Of a stretch of DNA of 64,000 nucleotides, positions 9,415 to 18,410 are shown piece by piece. A program made the translations under genes and the position numbers. Within the stretch, counting starts at the first letter, position 1, and each line of letters begins with the position of its first letter. The notes below the pieces were generated by a model. The model did no database searches. It was not told the origin of the DNA and worked only from the letters and a program-made list of their open reading frames with translations. Origin of the DNA: Phycisphaerae bacterium (GTDB lineage: Bacteria > Planctomycetota > Phycisphaerae > Phycisphaerales > UBA1924); contig JAUIHS010000016.1 in NCBI GenBank assembly GCA_030432255.1, positions 43,677 to 107,676 of the forward strand, in the 5' to 3' direction.

Positions 9415-12400
9415 TTATTCCTGGTCCGGGTTGTTCAGCCGATCGCGGGCACGGCGCTTGGCGGCGAGGAGGCCGGCAGTCGTGGACTCATCGGGCTTCT
9501 TCGGCGGCTCATTCTTCTCCGGATCCTTCCGAGTCTCCGACTTCCCGCTCGCACCGCTTCCCTGGCCGCTGAGGCTGGTCAGCATCTCTTTGCGCAGTTG
9601 CTGCCGCCGCGCCTCCAGACGCTCGGCACGTTCACGCTCCCGCTGCGCTCGTGCTTCTTCTTCGGCGGAAACCTCGCGTTGCGCTGCATCGACCTCACGC
9701 GCCGGCTCTGCAATGCGCTTTTCCCGCGCCGTCGGGGGCGGAGGATCGAGGACCTGCGGTCCGCGCTCGGCGCGGTCTCGCAAGGTGCCGAGCGTCGCGG
9801 CGGCCTGTTCGGAGCGTCGGCGCACCGCATCTGTTGTCTGTTCGCGAACCGCGACGGCCACTTCGCGCGTCAGCAGGCGATCCCATGCGACCCGACGCGT
9901 TCCGACATCCAACAGGAAGATCACGACCGACCACACCAGCAGCGTTGGCCAGATGGGCATCTCGGCGCGGACAGGTTCGATCCCGGAACGATCGAAGAGG
10001 CGCGCCTCACGGGGCTGCTTGAGGTCCCAGACCCTGCCACCCGTCACGTCGGCGATATCTCGGAGCAGCCCTACCCGACTGCTCATGCGCCGGAACTCGG
10101 GACCGAGTTGTCGAGATGCGCCACCGAAGACCGGGGGCAGGCGTCGCTGTCCCTGCCGAGGCAGCAGTGTCACCACGTAGTTGCCGCGCTCGGTCGCCGG
10201 GACGCTGGATTGGTATGCACCGGGGCCGGTCTGCGTCAGGCGCACCCGGGTCTCGGTGCCATCCGGTGCATACACCGTTCCATCGACGCTGAGCCCTTCG
10301 AGAGGGCGACCTTCATCATCCACGGCATCGAGCCGGATGTGGAGGTCGTCGCCGATGACTTCCGTCACCAGTTCGTAGCCTTGCGCTCCACTGGGCCGCG
10401 AGAGCTGGCGCGCAGCCTGGGTCCAGATCTGCGGAAACCCGGACCAGCCAAGCCATGGTTCGGCCCAGTCGTGCGCATCGCTCGTGAAGGCACCGACCTG
10501 CCCACGCCCGACGAACCAGTGCGCGAGCAGTGGTTCGTCCTTTGGCGTCATCATCGCGTACGTCACCTTCGGATCGTCACGCGCCTGCGTGAGAACGACG
10601 CCGTTCAGCAGCGGTACGTTAGTGCTGACGCCGCGCAGGATCGGTGATGAACCATCCGTCACCCGCGGCTCGAAGGGCTGCTTGCGGACCAACGGCTGAC
10701 GCACCACGCGCACATCACGCACGAAGTAACGGGGCAGTACGTTGGGGTTGTAGACCCGGTAGGGTTCGCCGCCGCCGGCAACGGCAATCTGGTGAAGCGT
10801 CGTGAAGTCAGCGCCGTCGCCAACAGCAATCGTGGATACGGTGATGCCGTCGGCTTTCATCGCCGCGGCGGTCCGGATCCCCACATTCGGATCCCCCTCC
10901 GACTGACCGTCGGACAGGACCAGCACATGCTTGACGTTGGCCTCGACGGCCTTGAGTTCCTGGTAGGCGCGCTGGAGTGCCGGGTACATGTTGGTTCCGC
11001 CGCCGGGACTGATGCCGCGAACACGATCCGCGGTACGTCGCGGATCGATGTTGCGTCCCATCTCGACGCGCACGTCGTAGATGCTGTTGAAAGTGATCAC
11101 GCAGATGAGGTCGGTCTTGTCGAGCATCTCGACGGCGAGGGCTGCGCCTTCGTTGGCAATCTCCTGTTGCGTCCGAGCGCCACCGAGCACCGGATCGCCC
11201 ATGGAACCCGAGTTGTCGAGCACGATGACGATCGCAGCCGGAGGGGTGATGAGTTGCTCGGGCAGGTCAAGGCGAACCGGGAGAATCTCCTCGATGGGTG
11301 TTCCCTTCCAGCCTCCCGCCCCGAATGACGCCGGACCGCCCACCATCATGAATCCGCCGCCCAGGTCCGTGACGTAATCAACCAGTGTTTCCTGGACGCT
11401 GCCCGGTACTCGATCCGCGGCGACGTTCTGGAATATCACGAGGTCATAGCGCTGATACGACAGCAGGTCTCCCGGCAGTTCGTCCTGCCCGATCACCTCG
11501 GCTTCGATGTCGGCACGACGAAGCGTGCGACCCAGCAGTGCACCGGCGCCACCTTCCCGGCCTTCGCTCACCCCGTCAACGATCAGCACCTTGCCGCGCC
11601 CCGGAGTGACCGTGAATGTCTCGGCCCGGTTGTTGTCGACGAGTCGGTCGTCCTGCGGCGTCGCGGGCACAAAGACCGCCTCAAGCTTGTGCACGGGGTC
11701 ATCATTGAGTTGCACATCGGGGATCGTGATGACGGTTCGCCCTGCGGCCAGTTCCACGCGCCGACCCGTTCCGGGCGCATCACCGTTGAGATCCAGGGAC
11801 TCGCCCGCATACAGAAGCTCGAGTTCACCGCGCGCCGGATCGGTCGCCTGGAGAACGACCCGGATGGTGATGGCGGACTCACCTGAGGCAGTCGGCGGCG
11901 CATCCAGTGAGGCGATGAAGACTTCGTTCTGCACTTCGTACGCGATGGGCAGAACATCGATCGGGGTGTTGACGCTGTTCCCCGCGAGGCTGCTTGATGC
12001 GATTTCGCGCGCGGCCGCCAGACTGTTGCCCTTCGTCTCGTTGCCGTCGCTGACCAGCAGCATGCGCCGTGCGGCATCGGGCGGGAAGAGCGACTCAGCG
12101 AAGCGCAGGGCGCCTTCGATGTCGGTGCCCGATGCCATGCTGTACTCGTATTCGATCGACAGGTCATCCCGGCGCGTCGGCGTCGCGACTGCCACGGATC
12201 GGCCGTCGAAGACGACCATGCCGAACAGGTCATCCGCACCGCGCCCCCGCCGGGTGGCCTCATCGATCCAGCGATTGACGGCGGCATTCGAACTGATGCG
12301 CCCGCGTTCCGGGTCGATCCCGAAGTCGGCGAACTGGCTGACGGAGTCGGAGACGTCCACGAGCGCGATCACGGCAACGCGATCGGTCGTGCGGACCGTC

Positions 12401-12573
12401 GCGGCCCCGGCAAGCATGCACGCGATCAGGGCGACGAGGATGCTGCGCGCTGCGACCGTGGTGATCATCCGGAGCCGCGTCATGGCATGGAACCACCGCC
12501 ATGCGGTCAGCGCGACGGGGATGACCAGCAGCAGCGTCAGGAGCCAGGCGGGATGGGCGAACGTGATGCTCAA
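9415..12573 (-). CDS. Large membrane protein with two von Willebrand A-type domains
   Basis: A 1052-residue protein. The N terminus has two membrane helices (about residues 8-25 and 38-58) like BatA-type proteins. A first vWA-like domain follows with DVSDS, and a second, more complete one near residue 450 has the metal-site motif DNSGS in VIVLDNSGSMG. Between them is a segment resembling a class I glutamine-amidotransferase fold, seen in many bacterial vWA proteins. A further membrane helix lies near residue 890 (PTLLVWSVVIFLLDVG). The last 150 residues are a charged coiled coil. Translation seems to start at TTG 12573, one base after the stop of the upstream gene. Partner and ligand are unknown. 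Confidence 0.8.
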   Translation of the reverse strand: MSITFAHPAWLLTLLLVIPVALTAWRWFHAMTRLRMITTVAARSILVALIACMLAGAATVRTTDRVAVIALVDVSDSVSQFADFGIDPERGRISSNAAVNRWIDEATRRGRGADDLFGMVVFDGRSVAVATPTRRDDLSIEYEYSMASGTDIEGALRFAESLFPPDAARRMLLVSDGNETKGNSLAAAREIASSSLAGNSVNTPIDVLPIAYEVQNEVFIASLDAPPTASGESAITIRVVLQATDPARGELELLYAGESLDLNGDAPGTGRRVELAAGRTVITIPDVQLNDDPVHKLEAVFVPATPQDDRLVDNNRAETFTVTPGRGKVLIVDGVSEGREGGAGALLGRTLRRADIEAEVIGQDELPGDLLSYQRYDLVIFQNVAADRVPGSVQETLVDYVTDLGGGFMMVGGPASFGAGGWKGTPIEEILPVRLDLPEQLITPPAAIVIVLDNSGSMGDPVLGGARTQQEIANEGAALAVEMLDKTDLICVITFNSIYDVRVEMGRNIDPRRTADRVRGISPGGGTNMYPALQRAYQELKAVEANVKHVLVLSDGQSEGDPNVGIRTAAAMKADGITVSTIAVGDGADFTTLHQIAVAGGGEPYRVYNPNVLPRYFVRDVRVVRQPLVRKQPFEPRVTDGSSPILRGVSTNVPLLNGVVLTQARDDPKVTYAMMTPKDEPLLAHWFVGRGQVGAFTSDAHDWAEPWLGWSGFPQIWTQAARQLSRPSGAQGYELVTEVIGDDLHIRLDAVDDEGRPLEGLSVDGTVYAPDGTETRVRLTQTGPGAYQSSVPATERGNYVVTLLPRQGQRRLPPVFGGASRQLGPEFRRMSSRVGLLRDIADVTGGRVWDLKQPREARLFDRSGIEPVRAEMPIWPTLLVWSVVIFLLDVGTRRVAWDRLLTREVAVAVREQTTDAVRRRSEQAAATLGTLRDRAERGPQVLDPPPPTAREKRIAEPAREVDAAQREVSAEEEARAQRERERAERLEARRQQLRKEMLTSLSGQGSGASGKSETRKDPEKNEPPKKPDESTTAGLLAAKRRARDRLNNPDQE

Positions 12574-12574
12574 A

Positions 12575-14926
12575 TCACTCCGGGTTGCCTTGCTTGGAAG
12601 ATGACTGTGCCTGCTCCGCTTCGCGGGCCAGTTCGAGCGTCCGTTCGAAGTAGCGGCGCACGTTGCGGAATCGGCGCGGGATCACGTTGTCCTCCATGGC
12701 GCGATCGGCGGACTCCATGGCATCCTTGATGGGGGCATCGAGTGTGCCCTCAGCGATCAATGGATCACGCTGATACTCAGCGTCGGGGTCGTACCACTCA
12801 GCGAGAGGGCGATCGGCGCCTGGCGGCAATTCACCGGCAGGGGTGTCGCCGCGGGCATCGACGAGTTCGGAGTCGAAGGACCGATCGGAGGGGGTGGCGC
12901 CCTGTTCCTGCTGGAAGGCCTTCGCCCACTGCTCGAGTTCTCTGCGCTCCTGCTTGGACATCCCCTCCAGCAGCTTTTCCGCCTGGTCGCGCATCTCCTC
13001 GGCGTTCTGCCGCTGTTCCGAGGCGCGGCCGCGCTGCTCCTTCATCCGCTCCAACTGATCCCGAACGCGTGAGAGTGCTCCTTCACCAGGCTCCTCTCCG
13101 CCCCCGGACTGCTGTTCACCCTGTTGCGATGACTCACTGCCCGTCTGCTGCTCACCCTGCTGCGATGACTCGCTGCCCGTCTGCTGTTCACCCTGTTGCG
13201 ACGAATCACTGCCAGTCTGCTGCTCACCCTGCTGCGATGACTCACTGCCCGTCTGCTGCTCACCCTGCTGCGATGACTCGCTGCCCGTCTGCTGCTCACC
13301 CTGTTGCGACGAATCACTGCCCGTCTGCTGTTCACCCTGCTGCGACGAATCACTGCCCGTCTGCTGTTCGCCCTGCTGCGACGAATCACTGCCCGTCTGC
13401 TGTTCGCCCTGCTGCGACGAATCACTGCCCGTCTGCTGCTCACCCTGCTGCGATGACTCACTGCCAGTCTGCTGTTCGCCCTGCTGCGACGAATCACTGC
13501 CCGTCTGCTGTTCGCGCTGCTCCGACGACTCGCTGCCCGTCTGCTGCTCACCCTGCTGCGACGAATCACTGCCCGTCTGCTGATTCTCTGACTGATCGGA
13601 TGACTCAGGTGAGGGCGGCTCCTTGTTCAGATCGTTCGCGGCATCTCTCAGGGCGTCGCTCAGTCCCTCGGTCTCCTCTCGAGCCTGTTCCCGCGCTTCC
13701 TGCTCGCGCTTCTGGGCTTCAAGTTCTTCCGACAACCGACGGGCGGCAGATTCATCGAACCCCTCATCACGCAACTTCTCTTCGCGCTCACGCTGTTCGG
13801 CCATCTGCCGCAACTGCTCGATCTGCTCATCGCTCAGACCGTGATCGCGCAGCCGCTCGGCGGACCGTTCTTCGGCAGTCTGCTCAGCCTGCTGCGCCTG
13901 ACGAAGCAACTCGTCCAGATCATCAGCCAGCGACTCCATGTCCTGCTCAAGCGCCGCTCGCTCTTCAGGCGTCATGGACGACAACTGATCATTCAAGGCA
14001 TCCAGCGACTCCAGGGCCTGGTCGAGGTCCTGTTCACGGAGCGCCTGTCGCAGCGCCTCCAGATGAGAATTCGTCATCTCAGGCACCGACCCCTCGGGGC
14101 GCGGTGCGGTGTCCAGGTCCCGCATCATCTCAGATGCACGCTGCGCCGCTTCTTCCTGCTTCGCCGCGTTCCGCTCGAGGCGCTCAGCGCTCTCCGACAG
14201 CAATCGCGCCGACTCGGCTCGCGCCTGATCGGGGGTCTTCTCGCCACTCGACAGTTGCTCGCGGATGCGATCCAGCGCGGCCAGTTCGTCATCCGACGCC
14301 CCCGGGGCCCGCTCCTCTTCCTCGTCTGCTGCGGGCGCCTCACCCTCCGGGTCCAGTCCGCTCAGCAGGGCATCCAGTTCTTCAGCGGCGGCATCGCGCT
14401 GCGCGGCCAGTTCCAGTTCGGCTTCCTGCGCGGCGGGATCATCCAGCAGGTGCATGGGTGCCCAGAGCATCGCCGCGAGGAGTGTGGCTGCACCGACAAC
14501 CGGCCAGACCAGCCATGATCGTCCCCAGCGCAGCGGCATGGCTCGGCGCAGGTCGACCGCTTCGACGTGGGCTTCCGCATCGGCAACGGCCAGTGCCGTG
14601 AACGGGTCATCCGGATCCCGGTCACTGAGGTTGATGGCGGAACTGAGCCGGTCGGAGAGTCCACTCGCCGCATCCAGTTCAATCGCCGCTCCCATGATGG
14701 CCGGGCGTCGCCACATCGCGACGAGCACGGCACCGAGCACGCTGACGGCTGCCGGGCCGGCAAGGAAGACCCACCAGGGCAGGCCCGGACCGGCAAGTCG
14801 GTCCAGGATCGCCGCGGCAAGACCGATCGACAGCCCGATGACGAGCGCCGGGCCCAGCGCTCTGACCAGGCTGCGAAGGACGATTCTCCGGGAGGCCGCC
14901 CGAATGATGTGCTGCGTACGCCGCAT
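12575..14926 (-). CDS. Membrane-anchored coiled-coil protein with 12-residue repeats
   Basis: A 783-residue protein. Residues 20-70 and 140-165 contain hydrophobic helices; the rest is highly charged coiled coil rich in Glu, Gln and Ala. Residues around 449-604 are 13 copies of QQTGS(D/E)SSQQGE, a low-complexity Gln/Ser/Gly tract. The overall plan resembles large DUF4175-type membrane proteins of Gram-negative bacteria. It lies directly before the vWA protein (one base between stop and next start), so the two are surely cotranscribed and probably work together at the membrane. The C-terminal region predicts further coiled coil. No enzymatic motif is visible. Confidence 0.75.
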   Translation of the reverse strand: MRRTQHIIRAASRRIVLRSLVRALGPALVIGLSIGLAAAILDRLAGPGLPWWVFLAGPAAVSVLGAVLVAMWRRPAIMGAAIELDAASGLSDRLSSAINLSDRDPDDPFTALAVADAEAHVEAVDLRRAMPLRWGRSWLVWPVVGAATLLAAMLWAPMHLLDDPAAQEAELELAAQRDAAAEELDALLSGLDPEGEAPAADEEEERAPGASDDELAALDRIREQLSSGEKTPDQARAESARLLSESAERLERNAAKQEEAAQRASEMMRDLDTAPRPEGSVPEMTNSHLEALRQALREQDLDQALESLDALNDQLSSMTPEERAALEQDMESLADDLDELLRQAQQAEQTAEERSAERLRDHGLSDEQIEQLRQMAEQREREEKLRDEGFDESAARRLSEELEAQKREQEAREQAREETEGLSDALRDAANDLNKEPPSPESSDQSENQQTGSDSSQQGEQQTGSESSEQREQQTGSDSSQQGEQQTGSESSQQGEQQTGSDSSQQGEQQTGSDSSQQGEQQTGSDSSQQGEQQTGSDSSQQGEQQTGSESSQQGEQQTGSESSQQGEQQTGSDSSQQGEQQTGSESSQQGEQQTGSESSQQGEQQSGGGEEPGEGALSRVRDQLERMKEQRGRASEQRQNAEEMRDQAEKLLEGMSKQERRELEQWAKAFQQEQGATPSDRSFDSELVDARGDTPAGELPPGADRPLAEWYDPDAEYQRDPLIAEGTLDAPIKDAMESADRAMEDNVIPRRFRNVRRYFERTLELAREAEQAQSSSKQGNPE
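13115..13582 (-). repeat. 36-bp coding tandem repeat, 13 units
   Basis: Thirteen in-frame units encode QQTGS(D/E)SSQQGE; one unit near the N-terminal side reads SEQRE instead of SQQGE. Units differ by a few silent changes and by Asp/Glu exchange, so the array is older than a recent slippage event but still nearly uniform. Copy number is likely to vary between strains. Confidence 0.9.
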
Positions 14927-15152
14927 ACCCCATGATACGTCCCGATGCTGCCGGCGATGCAGGGATGCGGCTGAAGCTGATTCAGTTCGTTTCCAGCGTC
15001 ACGCGGCGGGCATGGGAATCGGGGCAGGGCAGCGGGCGTTCAATGTTCGGGACCCGCCGATCAGAGCACTCCGAATGGAATCAAGTGGTCTAGGATTCGA
15101 CTCCCATCGCCCCGCAGGGGTGTTTCAACCCACAGCAAGGAGAGACCGCCTC

Positions 15153-15656
15153 ATGTCCACACTCATGAACCTCCTCGGCCCCGGCGCCGAACGCACTCTC
15201 GGATACGCGGAAATGGTCACCGGTGACATCCCCGCCGAGCAGTTCGGACGTATGTACAAGACCGCCAACTCACCCGCCTTCTGCATCGGTCACCTGAGCA
15301 TCTATCCGGACATCCTCCTCCCGGCACTGGGGCGTGCCGACCTCGCGGCACCCGATGAGTCGTGGACCGCGCTCTTCGCCGCCGGGGTTGAATGCAAGGA
15401 CGACGCTGACGGCTCTCTCTATCCGCACAAGGAAGCCTTGATGGCGCGATACCTGGAGCGTCACAAGGTCGTGTACCAGGCGCTGGAGGCTGCCGATGAT
15501 GCCCTGCTCGCCGGAGAGAATCCGAACGAGCGGATGCGTCCGATGTTCCCGACTCTGGGCGCGATGGCGTCTTTCCTCATTACCGGACACCAGATGATGC
15601 ACCTGGGACAGATCAGCACGTGGCGCCGGGCCATGGGTCTCGGTCCCTGCATGTGA
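15153..15656 (+). CDS. Small protein resembling the DinB/YfiT four-helix fold
   Basis: A 167-residue protein starting at an ATG with AAGGAG upstream. The distribution of helices and the histidines in IGHLSIYPD and ITGHQMMHLGQI resemble DinB/YfiT-type four-helix metal-binding proteins, where a His near the N terminus and an HxxxH pair near the C terminus bind a divalent metal. Members act as thiol-dependent transferases or are uncharacterised. Substrate unknown. It stands alone, divergent from the large coiled-coil gene. Confidence 0.6.
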   Translation: MSTLMNLLGPGAERTLGYAEMVTGDIPAEQFGRMYKTANSPAFCIGHLSIYPDILLPALGRADLAAPDESWTALFAAGVECKDDADGSLYPHKEALMARYLERHKVVYQALEAADDALLAGENPNERMRPMFPTLGAMASFLITGHQMMHLGQISTWRRAMGLGPCM

Positions 15657-15736
15657 TTTGCTGACATCACTTCAACCGGCCGGAATCCGGGTGTAGCATG
15701 TCTGTGGCGTTGGATTCCGGTTCGGAGGAGGTGGAG

Positions 15737-17086
15737 ATGCTCAAGACAGATCGATTCCGTTCATTGCTGGCCACCTGCGCCGGTGCCGTGATGTGCGCAC
15801 TGGCACCCGCGTCAGACGCGGGCGATCCGTGCAGCGTACTCGCCGGATCGGATCCGGCTCCGGATACCTGGAATCTCGCTCCGGTCATCGCCCCGTGGTT
15901 CAATGCCCTGGAGTCGGGCGAGCAGGCTTCCCTGATGATCATCGGCGACTCGATGAGCGTTCGCGCCGATTCGTATAACTGGTTCCTCGTCCGCAGACTG
16001 CGCGAGCGGTACGGAAATGGCGGCGACGGTTACTTCGGTATCGGCTCGGGCTTCACCGCACCGAACCCCGCGATCGATTCGCGGCTCGCCTCCCGCTACC
16101 CGCAGAAACTCACTCGCAGCAGTTCGGACTCACGACTCGCACTGCTGAACCACCCGCGCGAAGAGCCTCGCGGCACGTGGGCGCCGGACGGACTCTTCTG
16201 CATCACGTGGAGCGACGGGTGGGCACAGACGGACTTCCATGGCACCCATGCGCGACTCTACTTCATCATGCGACCGGGCGGGGGCGTGCTGAAACTGACG
16301 CTCAACGGCCAGCCTCTCGCCGAGATCTTTACGGAGTCGAACTACCTGACGACGGGCGTCTACGAATTCGCCACCGGAGCGCCGGACAACAACACGATTT
16401 CAACGCTGCGCATCGAGCCGAAGTATGGGCGCGAAATGCAGGCCCTCGGCCTCGAGATGATGTGCGATGATCCGGGCATCATCTACCACCGCATCGGGCG
16501 CGGCGGGCAGGGACCGGACGACTTCCTGCGCAGCGTCAACAAGGGTGTGATGCGCATCTATCGTGAACTCAATCCGGATCTCGTCATTGTCATGCTCGAC
16601 TGGGCGGGCGACGACACGTCCAAAGCGGACTATCCCGCGGAACTGCGCGAACTGCTCGACTTCTACCAGCATGCCATGCCCGATTCGCGTTTCGTGCTGA
16701 TGTCACATCATCCTTTCCAGGACGACATCGCCGAGCAGATCCCGACACTCCTCGAGATCGCCTGCGAGCGCGACTTCGGCTTCATCAACCTCCAGAATAC
16801 GTTCGCAGACCTGGATGCCATGGAGGCACTCGGGCTCATCGAGGATGGTGTGCACTTCACCGCTGCCGGTGGTGAGTGGTTCGGTGATTACGTTTATGAC
16901 CTGCTCATCGGAACGGCGGAAGCGTGCCGCGGCGATGTCAACCAGGACGGCCGGATCGACTTCGCGGATCTGAACGAGATGCTGGATACCTGGGGAGACT
17001 CCGAGCGGGCGGATGTCGATCGGAGTGGCAGGGTGGACTTCGGTGACCTCAACATGCTCCTCGACACGTGGGGGAGTTGCGAGTAG
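15737..17086 (+). CDS. Secreted SGNH/GDSL-like hydrolase with dockerin-like tail
   Basis: A 449-residue protein. The ATG at 15737 sits behind a strong GGAGGAGGTGGAG. Residues 1-28 are a signal peptide. MIIGDSMSVRAD contains the GDS nucleophile block of SGNH hydrolases, and EDGVHFTAAGGEW holds the Asp-x-x-His of the last block, so a catalytic triad is plausible. The last 55 residues carry two calcium-loop repeats of dockerin type (GDVNQDGRIDFADLN and ADVDRSGRVDFGDLN). It is probably an extracellular esterase or acyl hydrolase; the substrate is unknown. A second plausible start at 15698 lacks a ribosome binding site. Confidence 0.75.
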   Translation: MLKTDRFRSLLATCAGAVMCALAPASDAGDPCSVLAGSDPAPDTWNLAPVIAPWFNALESGEQASLMIIGDSMSVRADSYNWFLVRRLRERYGNGGDGYFGIGSGFTAPNPAIDSRLASRYPQKLTRSSSDSRLALLNHPREEPRGTWAPDGLFCITWSDGWAQTDFHGTHARLYFIMRPGGGVLKLTLNGQPLAEIFTESNYLTTGVYEFATGAPDNNTISTLRIEPKYGREMQALGLEMMCDDPGIIYHRIGRGGQGPDDFLRSVNKGVMRIYRELNPDLVIVMLDWAGDDTSKADYPAELRELLDFYQHAMPDSRFVLMSHHPFQDDIAEQIPTLLEIACERDFGFINLQNTFADLDAMEALGLIEDGVHFTAAGGEWFGDYVYDLLIGTAEACRGDVNQDGRIDFADLNEMLDTWGDSERADVDRSGRVDFGDLNMLLDTWGSCE

Positions 17087-17094
17087 CCGTTCGG

Positions 17095-17601
17095 TCACTC
17101 GGTCCGGACACCATCCAACTCGATCCAACCACCCTCGCGCCGACCACCGGGATCGTGATGCGTCCAGTGCAGCAGACCGCCCTGGTCGTTGTACTCGTAT
17201 TGCCCCCTGATCAGCAGCGTATCGCCTTCCTCGATCGCCACAGGTTCGGCAAGGTCGATGTTGTGCGCAACCAGCAGTGTGTGTTCGTGTCCGCTCAGTC
17301 GAATGATGAATCGCTGGTGTCTTGAGCCCTCATCATCATCCGGGAGGACCTTGACCACTTCACCTGCCACGGTGCACATGACTCCTGACCGCCCGGCTGC
17401 CCAGGCGTCGAGGAGTCGCGCCTCATCCCGAATGCCCTCGCTTGTCGAAGACCGATCAGTCGGTTGCTCGTCGGATGCCGGCGACTGTCCGATGTCAAAG
17501 TCGATCAACCCGGATTGGAACAGCACGACAACCAGAATCACAAGCAGCGCCCCACCTCCGCCGCCGCACGCGCCCTTCTTTCCACACCGAAGTCGACTCA
17601 T
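17095..17601 (-). CDS. DUF3465-type exported protein
   Basis: A 168-residue protein with a short basic N terminus, a poly-Gly stretch and one hydrophobic helix (about residues 19-32), so it is membrane-anchored or exported. The C-terminal part contains RFIIRLSGHEHTLLVAHNID and then GGLLHWTHHDP, which is the signature I know from the DUF3465 family. The function of that family is unknown; the beta-rich domain looks like an OB-type fold. It converges with the dockerin hydrolase, with only eight bases between the two stop codons. Confidence 0.75.
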   Translation of the reverse strand: MSRLRCGKKGACGGGGGALLVILVVVLFQSGLIDFDIGQSPASDEQPTDRSSTSEGIRDEARLLDAWAAGRSGVMCTVAGEVVKVLPDDDEGSRHQRFIIRLSGHEHTLLVAHNIDLAEPVAIEEGDTLLIRGQYEYNDQGGLLHWTHHDPGGRREGGWIELDGVRTE

Positions 17602-17636
17602 GAACTCAAGGATAACAGTATCACGCCTGGCAGACC

Positions 17637-18053
17637 TCAGGGCTCCATCAGGTCAGTAGCCGTGCGGACGCCGAGTGCACCGAGCGTGGTCATCTCGCCG
17701 CACTCCGGACACCGCACCCGATCGCCCTCCGCCACCTGCCCGAGCATCGAATATGAACACGCCGGGCACCGCAGGTCCACGACGCGGCCGCCGCGGATCT
17801 TCATACGGAGCACCCGCCGCCCGTCTGCGAGTACGGTCACGCGCGTGGACAGGAGACCGTCGGCGGCGCACAGGATCTCGCACGCATGCGCGGTTCCGTC
17901 CTCATCCTCAAGATCGAAGAAGTGGCTGGTGTTTCGAAAGTTGGCGAAGCGTTTGCGGGAGACCGGCCTGCCGTCGACGAGCACCATCTCGTCCAGTTCC
18001 CCGCAACGCACTTCGACAAGGTGGCCAAACAATGATGTGCGCCCGATCCGCAT
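17637..18053 (-). CDS. Zinc-ribbon protein of unknown function
   Basis: A 138-residue protein ending in a zinc ribbon with CPACSYS and CPECGE. The part before it (about 85 residues) is beta-rich, without membrane segments. The ATG at 18053 is preferred; an earlier ATG at 18137 would overlap the divergent iron-sulfur gene. I do not recognise the family. It could bind nucleic acid or protein through the ribbon. Confidence 0.6.
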   Translation of the reverse strand: MRIGRTSLFGHLVEVRCGELDEMVLVDGRPVSRKRFANFRNTSHFFDLEDEDGTAHACEILCAADGLLSTRVTVLADGRRVLRMKIRGGRVVDLRCPACSYSMLGQVAEGDRVRCPECGEMTTLGALGVRTATDLMEP

Positions 18054-18107
18054 GCAGTCAGGATCGGAACTCCGCGGATCATTCGCAAGGCCCGGACGTG
18101 AACCGAC

Positions 18108-18113
18108 TACAAT
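18108..18113 (+). promoter_or_regulatory. -10 box for the BFD-like gene
   Basis: TACAAT ends six bases before the ATG at 18120, predicting a leaderless mRNA. The -35 region is poor. Confidence 0.4.
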
Positions 18114-18119
18114 CCTCGC

Positions 18120-18410
18120 ATGGACCCTGATGATCATGTCTGCCTGTGCTTCCGCGTCTCACTGCGCAAGATCCGCAATTACATGGCTCGGGAGGACCCA
18201 CCGGTGGCCTCGCTCATCAGTGAGTGCCTCGGTGCGGGCACCGGGTGTCAGTGGTGTGTCCCCTTTCTCAAGAGCCTGCATGCTCAGCACGCGCGCGGCG
18301 AAACGCCCGACCTGGGCATCTCACCTCAGGCGTACGCCGAGTCGCGTCTCACGTATCGCGCGACGGGTGAGCGTCCGGAGGTGGATGGGGAATCTCCAGC
18401 GGACTCCTGA
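18120..18410 (+). CDS. BFD-like [2Fe-2S]-binding protein
   Basis: A 96-residue protein. CLC near the N terminus (VCLCFRVS) and GTGCQWC further on form the four-cysteine pattern of bacterioferritin-associated-ferredoxin-like domains, which bind one [2Fe-2S] cluster. The protein may be an electron carrier or iron sensor. A charged tail of about 35 residues follows the domain. The last 62 bases overlap the 3' end of the convergent CAAX-type protease gene, so the two transcripts are antisense to one another there. Confidence 0.75.
   Translation: MDPDDHVCLCFRVSLRKIRNYMAREDPPVASLISECLGAGTGCQWCVPFLKSLHAQHARGETPDLGISPQAYAESRLTYRATGERPEVDGESPADS

Noticed and set aside
13115..13582. Regular 36-bp repeats as a CRISPR array
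   Set aside because: The units are directly adjacent without spacers and are in frame within a coding region.
12742..14601. Long open frame antisense to the repeat-containing coiled-coil gene
   Set aside because: It is produced by the low-complexity, GC-rich repeat on the other strand; its Pro/Ser/His/Arg composition is not that of a normal protein.
15080..15125. A tRNA-like GATTCGACTCCC segment
   Set aside because: The T-arm stem does not form properly, and no anticodon or acceptor stem can be found around it.
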